DNA of 64,000 bases from Hellea sp039977295 (GCA_039977295.1 JBDWDN010000010.1:1-64000); one strand, 5' to 3'; counted from the stretch's first letter, positions 35,934-44,240 are shown. Notes: a model not told the origin generated them from the letters alone. Translations and numbers: made by a program.

Positions 35934-35948
35934 TCGTAATAATTACGA
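35934..35948. promoter_or_regulatory. Perfect 15-bp palindrome before the sigma-like gene
   Basis: TCGTAATAATTACGA, symmetric about its central A, ends 24 bp before the start codon. A second inverted repeat, GTCC-N7-GGAC, lies further upstream near 35893. Either could be an operator or the sigma factor's own promoter element; no DNA-binding regulator other than the sigma-like protein is adjacent. Confidence 0.4.
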
Positions 35949-35972
35949 TTAGCAGTGTAATCAGGAGGTTCA

Positions 35973-36545
35973 ATGACGGTTGCCAAGAAACAAAAGGAAG
36001 ACGTTCTCTCTCTGGATGAAGTAGCCCACCTTCTAGCAAAAACTCTTCGTGCGCATGCTCGAACTATATATGGGTCAATATATATAGGTTTAAAACGCCG
36101 AAATCTGATTCACGAAATTGAGCCGCAGGAAATAATAAGCCGAGTTGCTATCCAGCTACTAGAGGATAACGGAAAGCATAGATGGGCCCGTTGGCGCTCA
36201 GAAGTGCCTCAAGCTTTCATATTGATGAAGGCAAAAGATGCAATGAATTATGAAGTTAAAAAAAGAGCCAAAAGGTCGAAAATTCTCGAAGAAAATAAAG
36301 TTGATGCTTCAGTGTATGATGAAGTTGTGACACCTTTTGATAGAACCTCTGCTTCTGAAGAATTAGATAATTTCCTATCATTGTTTGATGACGGAAATCG
36401 TAAGATAGTGGCATTCCTAAGCATTAGTGTAGGAATGTCAGTGCCAGAAATATCGCATTTTACCAATCTTACTCGCAATCAAGTCTTAGCAGCGAAAAAA
36501 CACGTAGACCGTAAAATTGTTAAAATGAATGAGGGGAACCATTAA
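35973..36545 (+). CDS. Sigma-factor-like (ECF-type) protein
   Basis: 190 aa. The N-terminal half is helical (LSLDEVAHLLAKTLRAHARTI) and may be a divergent sigma region 2. A DNA-binding helix-turn-helix of region 4 type is at the C-terminus (FLSISVGMSVPEISHFTNLT, then RNQVLAAKKHVDRK). AGGAGG ribosome site. It is first of a three-gene operon with a small acidic protein and a Lon-like protease. By analogy with CalpS it would direct transcription once released from an inhibitor (inference). It could instead be a plain helix-turn-helix regulator. Confidence 0.65.
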   Translation: MTVAKKQKEDVLSLDEVAHLLAKTLRAHARTIYGSIYIGLKRRNLIHEIEPQEIISRVAIQLLEDNGKHRWARWRSEVPQAFILMKAKDAMNYEVKKRAKRSKILEENKVDASVYDEVVTPFDRTSASEELDNFLSLFDDGNRKIVAFLSISVGMSVPEISHFTNLTRNQVLAAKKHVDRKIVKMNEGNH

Positions 36546-36546
36546 G

Positions 36547-37128
36547 ATGCGAAAAATAAATATTGAAAAGCTAGATTTGAAATCTCTAAGAGATTTTTTA
36601 AAACTCAAGCCCCGTGAGGTGGACGAATTTTTAGAAGCAGAAGGTTTTGATTTAATAAAAATTGATGAAGACATGAATTCAATCGCAGAAAACATATTAA
36701 ATTATAGTGAGTCTAAGAATACTGAAAAAGTTGTTAGGCTTTCGCCTAAATTTACGCCTTATACTGAAGAGAATGCTTTCGCCATGAAGGTTGCCGCTAA
36801 ATCATCTGATGATACAGTATCGGACGACACTGTCGAATGGAATTTTGTGAAGACTTATCGTTGGGAAAGTGGTGGAATAGAATTTTCTCTAACTCTATGT
36901 GAGGAAAATAATACTCAGTCATGTAAAGTTCTACTTGCTTCAGAAAAACCTGATTTACTTCTGACTAATATTTCTTGGGCCATTGCGGGCGACGAAACAG
37001 ACACCGAATTTAAGTTAGAATCGATTGCTAACGGAGTTTGGCTCGTTGAGATCATGCCGTGGGAATTGGAAATGGCTAAATTTTGGCAAGATGACATTTC
37101 AGAGTCGCCTAAGCTATCAATAGAATGA
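36547..37128 (+). CDS. Small acidic protein between sigma-like and Lon-like genes, candidate inhibitor/substrate
   Basis: 193 aa, acidic, no signal or membrane segment. The N-terminal 55 residues are helical (LDLKSLRDFLKLKPREVDEF); the C-terminal half is beta-rich and Trp-containing (GVWLVEIMPWELEMAKFW). The start at 36547 is preferred because GAGGGG lies at the right distance; a start at 36529 is possible. Its stop overlaps the protease start (ATGA). In CRISPR-linked CalpL-CalpT-CalpS the middle partner is an anti-sigma cut by the protease; the same role is proposed here from layout only. Confidence 0.6.
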   Translation: MRKINIEKLDLKSLRDFLKLKPREVDEFLEAEGFDLIKIDEDMNSIAENILNYSESKNTEKVVRLSPKFTPYTEENAFAMKVAAKSSDDTVSDDTVEWNFVKTYRWESGGIEFSLTLCEENNTQSCKVLLASEKPDLLLTNISWAIAGDETDTEFKLESIANGVWLVEIMPWELEMAKFWQDDISESPKLSIE

Positions 37129-40100
37129 CCAGCTCAAACACATTACGCCATTTATGGTTTAAAGATCAAAAAATTTCGTTTGCTCTCGGTATAATTGTTG
37201 GGACTGATCTTACTAAAAGCGTGAGAAGTTTGCTCAAAGTCCTATCAAGAGCCTCGAAATATTTAGTAAATGAATCGCAAAGTATACCTATAAATTTCTT
37301 GTCGGAAACGACACTCAATTTGGCCAATAGCATAAATGATAAAACGCTAAGATTTATTTGCACTATCTTACCCAATAGGGATTTATCTGAGAGTCTCCAT
37401 TCATACATTCATAGATTAAGAGCAGAGTTTTTAAAGAGGAGCTTGGGTGAAACCTCAAGGATTTCTGTAGACTTAGTGCAAATGGCTACGACGTATATAC
37501 AGCGCCAAAATGTTAATTTTGTAGATTTTCTATTTTGGATGAGTCGAAATTTTAAACAGAAAAAGGGCAATGAATGTAGGAAACTTATCCGATCACTCGC
37601 GACAGATTCAATACGACAGTGTCAGGTGATTATTGAAAGTTTCAGCGATGCGAATGCAGAAAATTACGATGGAAATAAACAAGTTGAACAAATAACTGAA
37701 CTGCATTCCCTTGTAAAGGGCATCAAGAAAAGAAGCGGGGAAGTCGAGTTTTACATACCAATTTGGTGGACGCAAATATGTTTCTCTCTTTTAGATTCTA
37801 TCTTTTGCTGGCCATTGTTAGTGGCTTCATCTGGAGAAAGGTCGCACGGGATCAGTTTGCCGGTAGGCTTTATTTTAGATCATGATAAACGACCAAATAA
37901 ATTATCCATACGGTCAACCCCAACTAGCCCTATTAAATGGGACGATGAATGGACATCTTCTTTTCTAACCGGCCTAAAATGCGCGAAAGATTTATGGAAG
38001 AGCCAAAACGGACGGTTAGCGAATGACCATTTTAAGGAAAAAGTCTTAAACTGTGGGGTTTTAGTGAATCTGGAACATGCTTCAGAGATCGTTGAGGACA
38101 TATTAGGAGGCGGTGATGCCTACATTTTAACCGGGCAGTCATCAGATTTATATTGGAGTCAAGTATCGTTATCACACATATTATCTGATCGTCATCCAAC
38201 AGGGGTAGCTACTGGAAAGCTATTATTTAATGCTGGCGAATGGAGCATACAAGATGTTTCTGGAATTTCCGAAAAGTTGATATACGCAAATGCTGCTGGA
38301 TTTAGCAGGGTGATTATTCCACCTGAGAAAGAAAGGGGTCCTAATGCAGAATTGGAAACTGAAGACTCCGTAGTTACCTTCTTGAAGCGCTTAAGAATTT
38401 CTTCTTCTAGAAAAACTGTGGAGATTAACAGATGCGTTTCGGCAAGAGTCGCCGCCGATGCAATGCAAGTTATAGGTTGGAGGCGTGTAACGTTTTCAAG
38501 AACCCCCGAGTTGCAAAGTTCATTTTCTTTTCATTTGCGAAGATTGTTTATCAAAGCCCAAATTGAAGAAAAACAATATCTTCGCAGAGATGATTTAGAG
38601 TTTTATAAAAAATATTTCTGGAAAAAAAATGAGAGTAAAGAACTAGACAAACTTGACTCATGGTTCACATCAAAAGACCGAGCAATAAAATATATTGATG
38701 GCCACAAGCTGCCGAACTTACACTTACTTGGAAAGTGGCTAGCCTATCAAGACCATAAAGCTAGGGAAAAATCTTCAGATGGATATAGAGGCCCTGGCTT
38801 AGGTATCTCATGTTTTAGAACTCGGCCTGATGAAAGAGAAGCCAGACTTTGGTCCGCATTGTCACATCAATTAGACGTTAACCCTGAATGGTGGCCTAAG
38901 TTTAGATGGGGAGACTATGATACGGCATGCCATCAGCTCTCTAACATGTTGTCTAATTTTAGTGGAAACGCTGAAGTATCACGAACACCTTCCCCAGATG
39001 TATTGATAATAGTTGATGAAGGAGATCTAACACAACAGAAATCAAATCGAATCTTCCCAAGTGACTTTGGGGTTCAATGGATGGACGTCCTCAATGCTAG
39101 ACACCCAGATGTTTCGCGGCCTGATATTTTAAGCAGAAGATTGTCCGAAAACCAAGGTCGAGGAATAAATGGTACGAAAATAATAATAGTAAAAGGATGG
39201 AAAAAGGCAAAAAGAAATAAATTGGACCAAGACAATGCTCTTACTAAAGATGAGCTTGAAAAAATGTTTGCGCTGAGTAAATTTCGTTTCTCTTTTTCTA
39301 AGCAATCGGCCTATGCAGTAATACGAAGCTGCCAACCTACGGAAAGGTTTTCTTGGACGGATTTAGAGGCCTTAATAGAAAAATATATAAGTGGAGGCAT
39401 CTTAAGGCGTGTCGGAGGCAAATACTATGTTTCGAGAATAATCGATTATCCAGAACACGTGGTTGAACTATACAAACTCGCGGAAATTCATTACTCTTGT
39501 GCTATTAGCTTAGTGCCTATCTGTGCGCCGCACGAGAATACTATCGCAACAAATATAGATAGAACGTTTGATCAAGATGCATTGCTCGAAGCTCGATGGC
39601 ATTTAAAACAGGCACTAAGCTTTACCAGTTTCAAGCATCAAAAATCTTACCAAAAGTATAAAGATGCACTGAAAAACATTGGTGTTATTGATCCAACATC
39701 GGATTGGGATTTAGTGAAAGTGCTATCAAATTCGTCAGCCACTCAATTAGATGCTGTGAATATGGGACGCGAACTGATTAATATTGAAAAAGAAAATAGT
39801 CCAGCTGGGCCTCATAGTTCGAGATATTCTCTACAACTTAACACGATTGGTAAATATATTAATGCAAACCGAGATCGAGAGAATTTGGTTGCAGACTTAA
39901 TGCTAGAAGTTGAGTTGCTTTCAGAAGAAGCTCTGGAGAGCATTAAACTATCATGCCCAAGAGATAATCATTTGAATAGGCAATATAGGAAATTTTATTC
40001 GGAGTTCTTAGCCACAATTTCAGGTCATTCATATGAGAATAGTGAAGTGCTCAGCCAAATAAAAGTGACAGCAGAAAGTTATCTTCAACATACTATTTCT

Positions 40101-41054
40101 AGTGTTGTAAAAAAAGATTTTCTTCCTGCTGATTTGTCAAAACGAAAGCATCTGGTCAACTATCCTGTTTCTAGATCTTGGTTACATAAAGAATGGTCAA
40201 ATAAAAATTATAATGATGAAAAAAGGAGGATGACTGCATATGCTGCATCAAGAATTTCGGCTGCGAGAATTGACATCAATGGAGAAAAAACGCTTCCATG
40301 GGCAGACCCGTACATTGCATTTTTTGCTTTGAGTCACCCAAACGACGTATCTCCTGCTCAAATATATAGCATGGTAGATTCTTTAAGAATGGATTTTAGG
40401 AAGGATGAAGTAGGCTTAGGGGAGTTTGGAAAAATTGTAATGGATCGTCGTCCATATTTGCAATATAATCGAAGTAAAAAAAGTATTTCAAAAAAAGCTC
40501 AAGAAATTGAAATGGCTTGTTCGAACTTACTTAGCTTTTTATATAATAATTCTCCGGACAAAGTATTTACGGGAAGAGCTCGCTCTGTATGTTTCAATCT
40601 TATACGTTTTACTGTTTTGAAAGACACAATCACTTCCTATAGCTTTCTGAAGACTATTAATTCTGACACGTTTATAGAAACAAGTTCTAAATGGTTCAAC
40701 AACTCGAACAGAGAGTTTCATCAGTCACTCACTATGCAAGCGGGGTTTTGGGTTAAAATTTTTAGAGAACTTGATAATGAAAATAGTAAACATATAAAGA
40801 TAGTTGAAAAATGGCTAGATTTTTTGCCAAGTGGGAAAGTGCCATTATTTTCTGATGTTGAAAGCCTAACTTCTGTTTACAATAAACTATCAATTGTTGA
40901 AGAGTTTAAAAAAGATCTATCGTTATCTATCTATAGCTCAGGAGCACTCTGCTCCAAAAAGGCGCGAGGTAAAACTTTGAACGGGAAATACATCCAAAAG
41001 CTGACCCCAATAAGGAATATCTTGAAGCCATTGAACGAAAGTTTCAAACAGTAG
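37125..41054 (+). CDS. Large protein with Lon-type Ser-Lys protease domain and STAND/TPR-like tail
   Basis: 1309 aa. Residues about 205-420 match a Lon (S16) protease domain: GQSS (S339) as nucleophile, HPTGVATGKLLFNAGEW, then VSGISEKLIYANAAGFSRVIIPP with K384 as general base. The S-K spacing of 45 is close to the 43 of E. coli Lon. Further on is a degenerate P-loop-like GPGLGIS (556-562), a Walker B-like DVLIIVDEGD (625-633) and a possible winged helix (SWTDLEALIEKYISGGILRR). The rest is helical and TPR-like, and may sense a trigger. No AAA+ Lon ATPase is present. AT-rich, rare-codon composition suggests separate acquisition. Domain calls beyond Lon are tentative. Confidence 0.7.
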   Translation: MTSSNTLRHLWFKDQKISFALGIIVGTDLTKSVRSLLKVLSRASKYLVNESQSIPINFLSETTLNLANSINDKTLRFICTILPNRDLSESLHSYIHRLRAEFLKRSLGETSRISVDLVQMATTYIQRQNVNFVDFLFWMSRNFKQKKGNECRKLIRSLATDSIRQCQVIIESFSDANAENYDGNKQVEQITELHSLVKGIKKRSGEVEFYIPIWWTQICFSLLDSIFCWPLLVASSGERSHGISLPVGFILDHDKRPNKLSIRSTPTSPIKWDDEWTSSFLTGLKCAKDLWKSQNGRLANDHFKEKVLNCGVLVNLEHASEIVEDILGGGDAYILTGQSSDLYWSQVSLSHILSDRHPTGVATGKLLFNAGEWSIQDVSGISEKLIYANAAGFSRVIIPPEKERGPNAELETEDSVVTFLKRLRISSSRKTVEINRCVSARVAADAMQVIGWRRVTFSRTPELQSSFSFHLRRLFIKAQIEEKQYLRRDDLEFYKKYFWKKNESKELDKLDSWFTSKDRAIKYIDGHKLPNLHLLGKWLAYQDHKAREKSSDGYRGPGLGISCFRTRPDEREARLWSALSHQLDVNPEWWPKFRWGDYDTACHQLSNMLSNFSGNAEVSRTPSPDVLIIVDEGDLTQQKSNRIFPSDFGVQWMDVLNARHPDVSRPDILSRRLSENQGRGINGTKIIIVKGWKKAKRNKLDQDNALTKDELEKMFALSKFRFSFSKQSAYAVIRSCQPTERFSWTDLEALIEKYISGGILRRVGGKYYVSRIIDYPEHVVELYKLAEIHYSCAISLVPICAPHENTIATNIDRTFDQDALLEARWHLKQALSFTSFKHQKSYQKYKDALKNIGVIDPTSDWDLVKVLSNSSATQLDAVNMGRELINIEKENSPAGPHSSRYSLQLNTIGKYINANRDRENLVADLMLEVELLSEEALESIKLSCPRDNHLNRQYRKFYSEFLATISGHSYENSEVLSQIKVTAESYLQHTISSVVKKDFLPADLSKRKHLVNYPVSRSWLHKEWSNKNYNDEKRRMTAYAASRISAARIDINGEKTLPWADPYIAFFALSHPNDVSPAQIYSMVDSLRMDFRKDEVGLGEFGKIVMDRRPYLQYNRSKKSISKKAQEIEMACSNLLSFLYNNSPDKVFTGRARSVCFNLIRFTVLKDTITSYSFLKTINSDTFIETSSKWFNNSNREFHQSLTMQAGFWVKIFRELDNENSKHIKIVEKWLDFLPSGKVPLFSDVESLTSVYNKLSIVEEFKKDLSLSIYSSGALCSKKARGKTLNGKYIQKLTPIRNILKPLNESFKQ

Positions 41055-41067
41055 ATGGAATAAGGCT

Positions 41068-41349
41068 TTAAACGAAGCGCAACTCTGCACGTTTACCTAA
41101 TGCTCGCGCCAGCTTCTCAATAGTCGCAGGCGTTGGCCATTGTCCGCTTTCCAAGCGTGAAACTTGGGCTTGCGTCATACCAGCTTTCTTAGCGAGTTCA
41201 GCTTGCGTAAGCCCAGCCTCAGCCCGCGCTTTAATCATAGCACTTGCTACAGCATATTCCGGGGTCAATTCATCATAGGCAGTTTTGTTCTTTGGATCCG
41301 CCAGAAACTCTGATTTCATATCTTTGAAAGAGTGGGTTTGTGTGCTCAT
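41068..41349 (-). CDS. higA: HigA-type XRE antitoxin
   Basis: 93 aa. Helix-turn-helix ARAEAGLTQAELAKKAGMTQ with AQVSRLESGQWPTPATIEKLA typical of HigA antitoxins. It follows the toxin gene with a 4-nt overlap, the HigB-first order of this family. It would bind the palindrome overlapping the toxin start and neutralise the toxin. Confidence 0.92.
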   Translation of the reverse strand: MSTQTHSFKDMKSEFLADPKNKTAYDELTPEYAVASAMIKARAEAGLTQAELAKKAGMTQAQVSRLESGQWPTPATIEKLARALGKRAELRFV

Positions 41350-41672
41350 AGTTCAAATCCTTTCATGCGGTTTCTAGCCTTTAGCAATTCTTGCTTAGGT
41401 GTTTTCTGCGACTTTTTCACAAAGGCTGAACACACAACAATGCGTTTGCCGACAACTGTAAAATAGATAGCGCGCGCTATACCGCTCTTTCCTTTCATTC
41501 TCATTTCCCACAAGCCACCTTCAAGGTGGCGTACATGTGGCATGCCGACTTGTTGAGGGCCATGTTCAGTGAGCATCTCGCCAATTTGGAAGAACCTCGC
41601 TTGTAAGTCGCGAGGTAGTGATTTAACTTCGCGCTTTGCAGCGGGTAAGGCTTCAATTGTCCAGTTGTTCAT
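41346..41672 (-). CDS. higB: HigB/RelE-family toxin
   Basis: 108 aa. RelE/HigB (Gp49-like) sequence: EALPAAKREVKSLPRDLQARF, then HVRHLEGGLWEMRMKGKSGIAR and the VVCSAFVKKSQKTPKQEL tail. These toxins cleave mRNA on the ribosome. First gene of the pair. Lying just inside attR, it would help keep the island in the population (inference). Confidence 0.93.
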   Translation of the reverse strand: MNNWTIEALPAAKREVKSLPRDLQARFFQIGEMLTEHGPQQVGMPHVRHLEGGLWEMRMKGKSGIARAIYFTVVGKRIVVCSAFVKKSQKTPKQELLKARNRMKGFEL

Positions 41673-41689
41673 ATATCATAGTTGATATA
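41672..41689. promoter_or_regulatory. Operator palindrome of the toxin-antitoxin pair
   Basis: TATATCA-TAGT-TGATATA, perfect 7-bp arms, begins at the first base of the toxin start codon. This position is typical for antitoxin autorepression. Confidence 0.65.
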
Positions 41690-41738
41690 CACCTTGTATA
41701 GTAAAATGTCAATGTCAGAGTAAAATACTACACTTTTT

Positions 41739-41773
41739 TGGGACACAAAACCGCCCTAAAAGTGGGACACAAT
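41739..41773 (+). promoter_or_regulatory. Integrase arm-type sites next to attR (two direct repeats)
   Basis: TGGGACACAAA (41739-41749) and TGGGACACAAT (41763-41773), same orientation as the attL-side copies at 4146-4180 and 62-96 bp inside the attR core. Confidence 0.6.
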
Positions 41774-41834
41774 TTGGGTTTGACGACTCTCTAACTAATT
41801 GTTATATAAAACTATATTCTAAATATAGTGCTCA

Positions 41835-41848
41835 TCCCCGGTGCGCCA
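41835..41848 (+). other. attR core of island A
   Basis: TCCCCGGTGCGCCA, identical over 14 bp to the end of tRNA-Arg at 4044-4057. The tRNA is not rebuilt here; only this tail is present. Confidence 0.88.
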
Positions 41849-41880
41849 ACTTCCAATTATAAAATAATTGGAAGAGCACC
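41840..41880. repeat. Long hairpin overlapping attR
   Basis: CTTCCAATTAT-AAA-ATAATTGGAAG has perfect 11-bp arms (41850-41874). Just outside, GGTGC (41840-41844, in the att core) pairs with GCACC (41876-41880). No T-run follows, so a recombination-related structure is as likely as a terminator. Confidence 0.6.
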
Positions 41881-41945
41881 GCGTAAAGCTTTATCGAAGA
41901 AAAAGCGCAGCGGTGAAAAGTTTTACTTTTCCAATTTTTCCCACC

Positions 41946-42010
41946 TTTTCTCGCAACCCCCCAATTTACCCAAATTGGGGTCCAGACTGGAATACAATGG
42001 ATTCGAACCA
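41946..42010 (+). pseudogene. Remnant of an integrase promoter/start region
   Basis: This stretch aligns with 60365-60430, the DNA just before and at the start of the truncated integrase: TTTTCTC, an A/C-rich part, AATTGGGGTCCAGACTGG, TACAAT, GATT and GACCAT/GAACCAT match. The coding part beyond is absent. It lies about 100 bp after the att core, the same spacing as in the other copies. The rest of 41849-42179 holds no gene. Confidence 0.55.
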
Positions 42011-42179
42011 TAACTTTTTCCTATAAGTGATCTGCCTAAAGTTCCAATGGTAAGTCTCTCAAACATTCGGCCTCGGTGGTACAGTTGACTTTTTGCTAAT
42101 CCACAACGCGAATTATAGCTCAGTGTCTTACTTTAGGCGATTTTAAGAGGCTCAGTTTTAGATTGCTTTCGGATATTGA

Positions 42180-42857
42180 TTATTTCGCCGAAAGAAATGT
42201 GTTGATTGTTAGTCGCCCTTTGCTGGGCTTATTGTCGAATTGCAACCCTTCTGGAATATATCCGGAATGGAGCGTTATTCCACGATAAAGAATACAACGA
42301 TTGGGTTTGGAGGCTATCCTACCAATTAAGGTGAATTGCGGCTTCCCTTCATCCACATAATCTTGAGGGGGTAATCCAAACTCTGCGACCTCCTCTTCTA
42401 GAGTAGATTTATAACGCTCGAATCGATCGGCGGTTACCGTTTCAAATCCCGTGGCCAGATGACGATAAAAAGATGTCCCGCTTGCCTTCTCGCCCGACAA
42501 ATAATGCAGCACCGCCAAGCGCTCAGCATCCGTGCCGTCATAATGGGGCAAGCGCTGTATGGGCGTTAGCTCATCCCGCGGAGTTGTCACGAGGGAATAT
42601 GCGCATTCTGTCAGATCTGCCCCAGTTTGAAAATCAAAAACATCTTTCAGCACCTCGGTCAAAAGTGCCATGCGCTCGCCCAGATAGGCAGGGTTAGCTT
42701 GGGCGCGAATACCGGGATAAAACGGACCTAATTTTTGATAGCTCTTTGAAGCAGCGTCTATACGAAGCGCCTCAAGGTCAGAATAAAAATCGTCAATGAT
42801 GACGATGGGCTCGCGCTCCTGCCCAAATCGTTCAACGCTGTAGCCTAACTCTGCCAT
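42180..42857 (-). CDS. DUF6445 family protein
   Basis: 225 aa. The segments PIVIIDDFYSDLEALRIDA, ECAYSLVTTPRDELTPIQRLPHYDG and LAVLHYLSGEKASGTSFYRH place it in DUF6445, a family regularly found beside TonB receptors and tryptophan-halogenase homologues in carbohydrate loci. The conserved HYD and YRH residues suggest a 2-oxoglutarate/iron-type oxygenase fold, unproven. Last gene of the GH97 operon, 6 bp after the GH13 stop. Confidence 0.85.
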   Translation of the reverse strand: MAELGYSVERFGQEREPIVIIDDFYSDLEALRIDAASKSYQKLGPFYPGIRAQANPAYLGERMALLTEVLKDVFDFQTGADLTECAYSLVTTPRDELTPIQRLPHYDGTDAERLAVLHYLSGEKASGTSFYRHLATGFETVTADRFERYKSTLEEEVAEFGLPPQDYVDEGKPQFTLIGRIASKPNRCILYRGITLHSGYIPEGLQFDNKPSKGRLTINTFLSAK

Positions 42858-42863
42858 AACATC

Positions 42864-44240
42864 TTATCGGATATAAATGCGAAATTCCCAAGGCTGTAAT
42901 GTGAGTTTTGTGCCAGCGTTGAGCGTGACGAGCTCACCTGAATTGAATGCCTTAAACTCGCCCTCGACCGCCTCAGCCGATATGCCAACATTAGCAGTTT
43001 TATTCGACACATTAAAAATGGCGGTGATTGACGATTTAGTATCTTTTCGGGTAAAACTAAGAACCTGCTCTGGGTTAGAATTTGGCAATATCTCCATCGG
43101 TGCGCCCCAGGCTCCATTCCATAAGACGCTATTATTTTCTTTCAACGAGGTCAGCTTGGTGATGAAGTCTTTTTGCGGATGGTCTTGCCAGTTAATTAAA
43201 TCCTTCTCAAAAAAGGCGAGCCGCGTTTGATGGTTAGCCTCTTGGCCATTATAAATCAGCGGAATGCCGTCCCCAACAAAGGACAGCGCCATAGCTACCT
43301 CTAGCGCATCACCGTAAATGTCACCCGTTGTTCCGTCCCATGTATTTTGGTCATGGTTTTCAGTATAGGCCATACGCATCGCGCCCTTTGGCCAGTTTTG
43401 CTGATAGTCAGTGTAATAGCCCGCTATATCACGCGCATCCGCCTTACCTTTGACGATATCTTGCATGATTTCTTTCCAGCGCCAGGCATAGCTCGCGTCA
43501 AAGGCCTTTTCATGCAGTTCTGGCTCCTGCCATTCGGCGAGCATAAAAACGGGTTTTATGGCGTCGAGTTTAGGGCGCACACTGTTCCAAAAATCAGTCG
43601 GCACCATGCCTGCAACATCACAGCGGTACCCATCAATGCCCACATCGCGCACCCAATAGAGCAGCGACTCTGTCATGTAATCGCGCAGGCCCTGTTTGGA
43701 ATAATCCAAATCCGCGACATCCGTCCAATCGGTCTCGGGTGGGTGCTGCATCTCGTCTTTGTCGTCGCGAGTATACCAGTTAGGATGGCTCTCCATCAGC
43801 ACATTATCCCACGCCGTATGATTGGCGACCCAATCAATAATAACCTTCATATCCATGGCATGGGCCGCGTCGACAAGGGATTTAAAATCATCCAAAGTTC
43901 CCAAATCAGGATTGACCGCTTGAAAATCTTTTACGGCATAGGGGCTACCCATTGAGCCTTTGCGCTTGGCTTCTCCAATAGGGTGTATAGGCATGAACCA
44001 AAGAATATCAACGCCAAGCGATTTAATCCGCGCGAGGTCTTGTTCGACAGCTTTAAAATTACCGGCCACTGAATATTGGCGGGTATTGATCTGATAAATC
44101 ACCGCATCCTTCGACCAGTCCGGAGCTTGTATCTTTGAGACGGCAACCTCAACATTTGGCCCGGATGGAGGGGTTTGTGTTGACGGCCCGCAAGCCATAA
44201 GTGCCCCTGCCAGCACGGATAGAGCTATAGCCTGTCTCAT
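42864..44240 (-). CDS. GH13 alpha-amylase-family lipoprotein
   Basis: 458 aa. Lipoprotein signal (ALMAC, Cys17), then a GH13 barrel: GVDILWFMPIHP (76-87), the VIIDWVANHT region, nucleophile D208 in GYRCDVAG, acid/base E236 in MLAEWQE, D297 in ENHDQN. A C-terminal beta domain ends at 458. It would degrade alpha-glucans or maltodextrins in the periplasm. Coupled to the esterase by a 4-nt overlap. Confidence 0.93.
   Translation of the reverse strand: MRQAIALSVLAGALMACGPSTQTPPSGPNVEVAVSKIQAPDWSKDAVIYQINTRQYSVAGNFKAVEQDLARIKSLGVDILWFMPIHPIGEAKRKGSMGSPYAVKDFQAVNPDLGTLDDFKSLVDAAHAMDMKVIIDWVANHTAWDNVLMESHPNWYTRDDKDEMQHPPETDWTDVADLDYSKQGLRDYMTESLLYWVRDVGIDGYRCDVAGMVPTDFWNSVRPKLDAIKPVFMLAEWQEPELHEKAFDASYAWRWKEIMQDIVKGKADARDIAGYYTDYQQNWPKGAMRMAYTENHDQNTWDGTTGDIYGDALEVAMALSFVGDGIPLIYNGQEANHQTRLAFFEKDLINWQDHPQKDFITKLTSLKENNSVLWNGAWGAPMEILPNSNPEQVLSFTRKDTKSSITAIFNVSNKTANVGISAEAVEGEFKAFNSGELVTLNAGTKLTLQPWEFRIYIR

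Larger units (their letters stand above)
4044..41848 (+). mobile_element. Integrative island A (decayed ICE) in tRNA-Arg
   Basis: About 37.8 kb bounded by 14-bp direct repeats of the tRNA 3' end. It holds a tyrosine recombinase at the left end, matching TGGGACACAAA sites inside both ends, conjugation remnants (trbF fragment, trbG, trbI), ArdA, a ParB-like protein, a toxin-antitoxin pair and at least two defence loci. Most of the conjugation genes, the relaxase and the coupling protein are absent, so it could integrate and excise but not transfer by itself (inference). Base composition is mosaic: the 17-26 kb and 35-41 kb segments are clearly AT-richer than the 27-34 kb segment. Confidence 0.85.

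Noticed and set aside
37125..41054. Full ATP-dependent Lon protease
   Set aside because: The AAA+ module and Lon N-domain are absent; only the Ser-Lys protease domain matches, and the later P-loop-like motif is degenerate and lies after the protease domain.
41835..41848. Second complete tRNA-Arg at the island's right end
   Set aside because: Only the last 14 bases match; upstream bases do not form the T, anticodon or D arms.
43347..43955. 202-aa antisense open frame in the GH13 lipoprotein gene
   Set aside because: Opposite catalytic residues of a real enzyme; no start signal.
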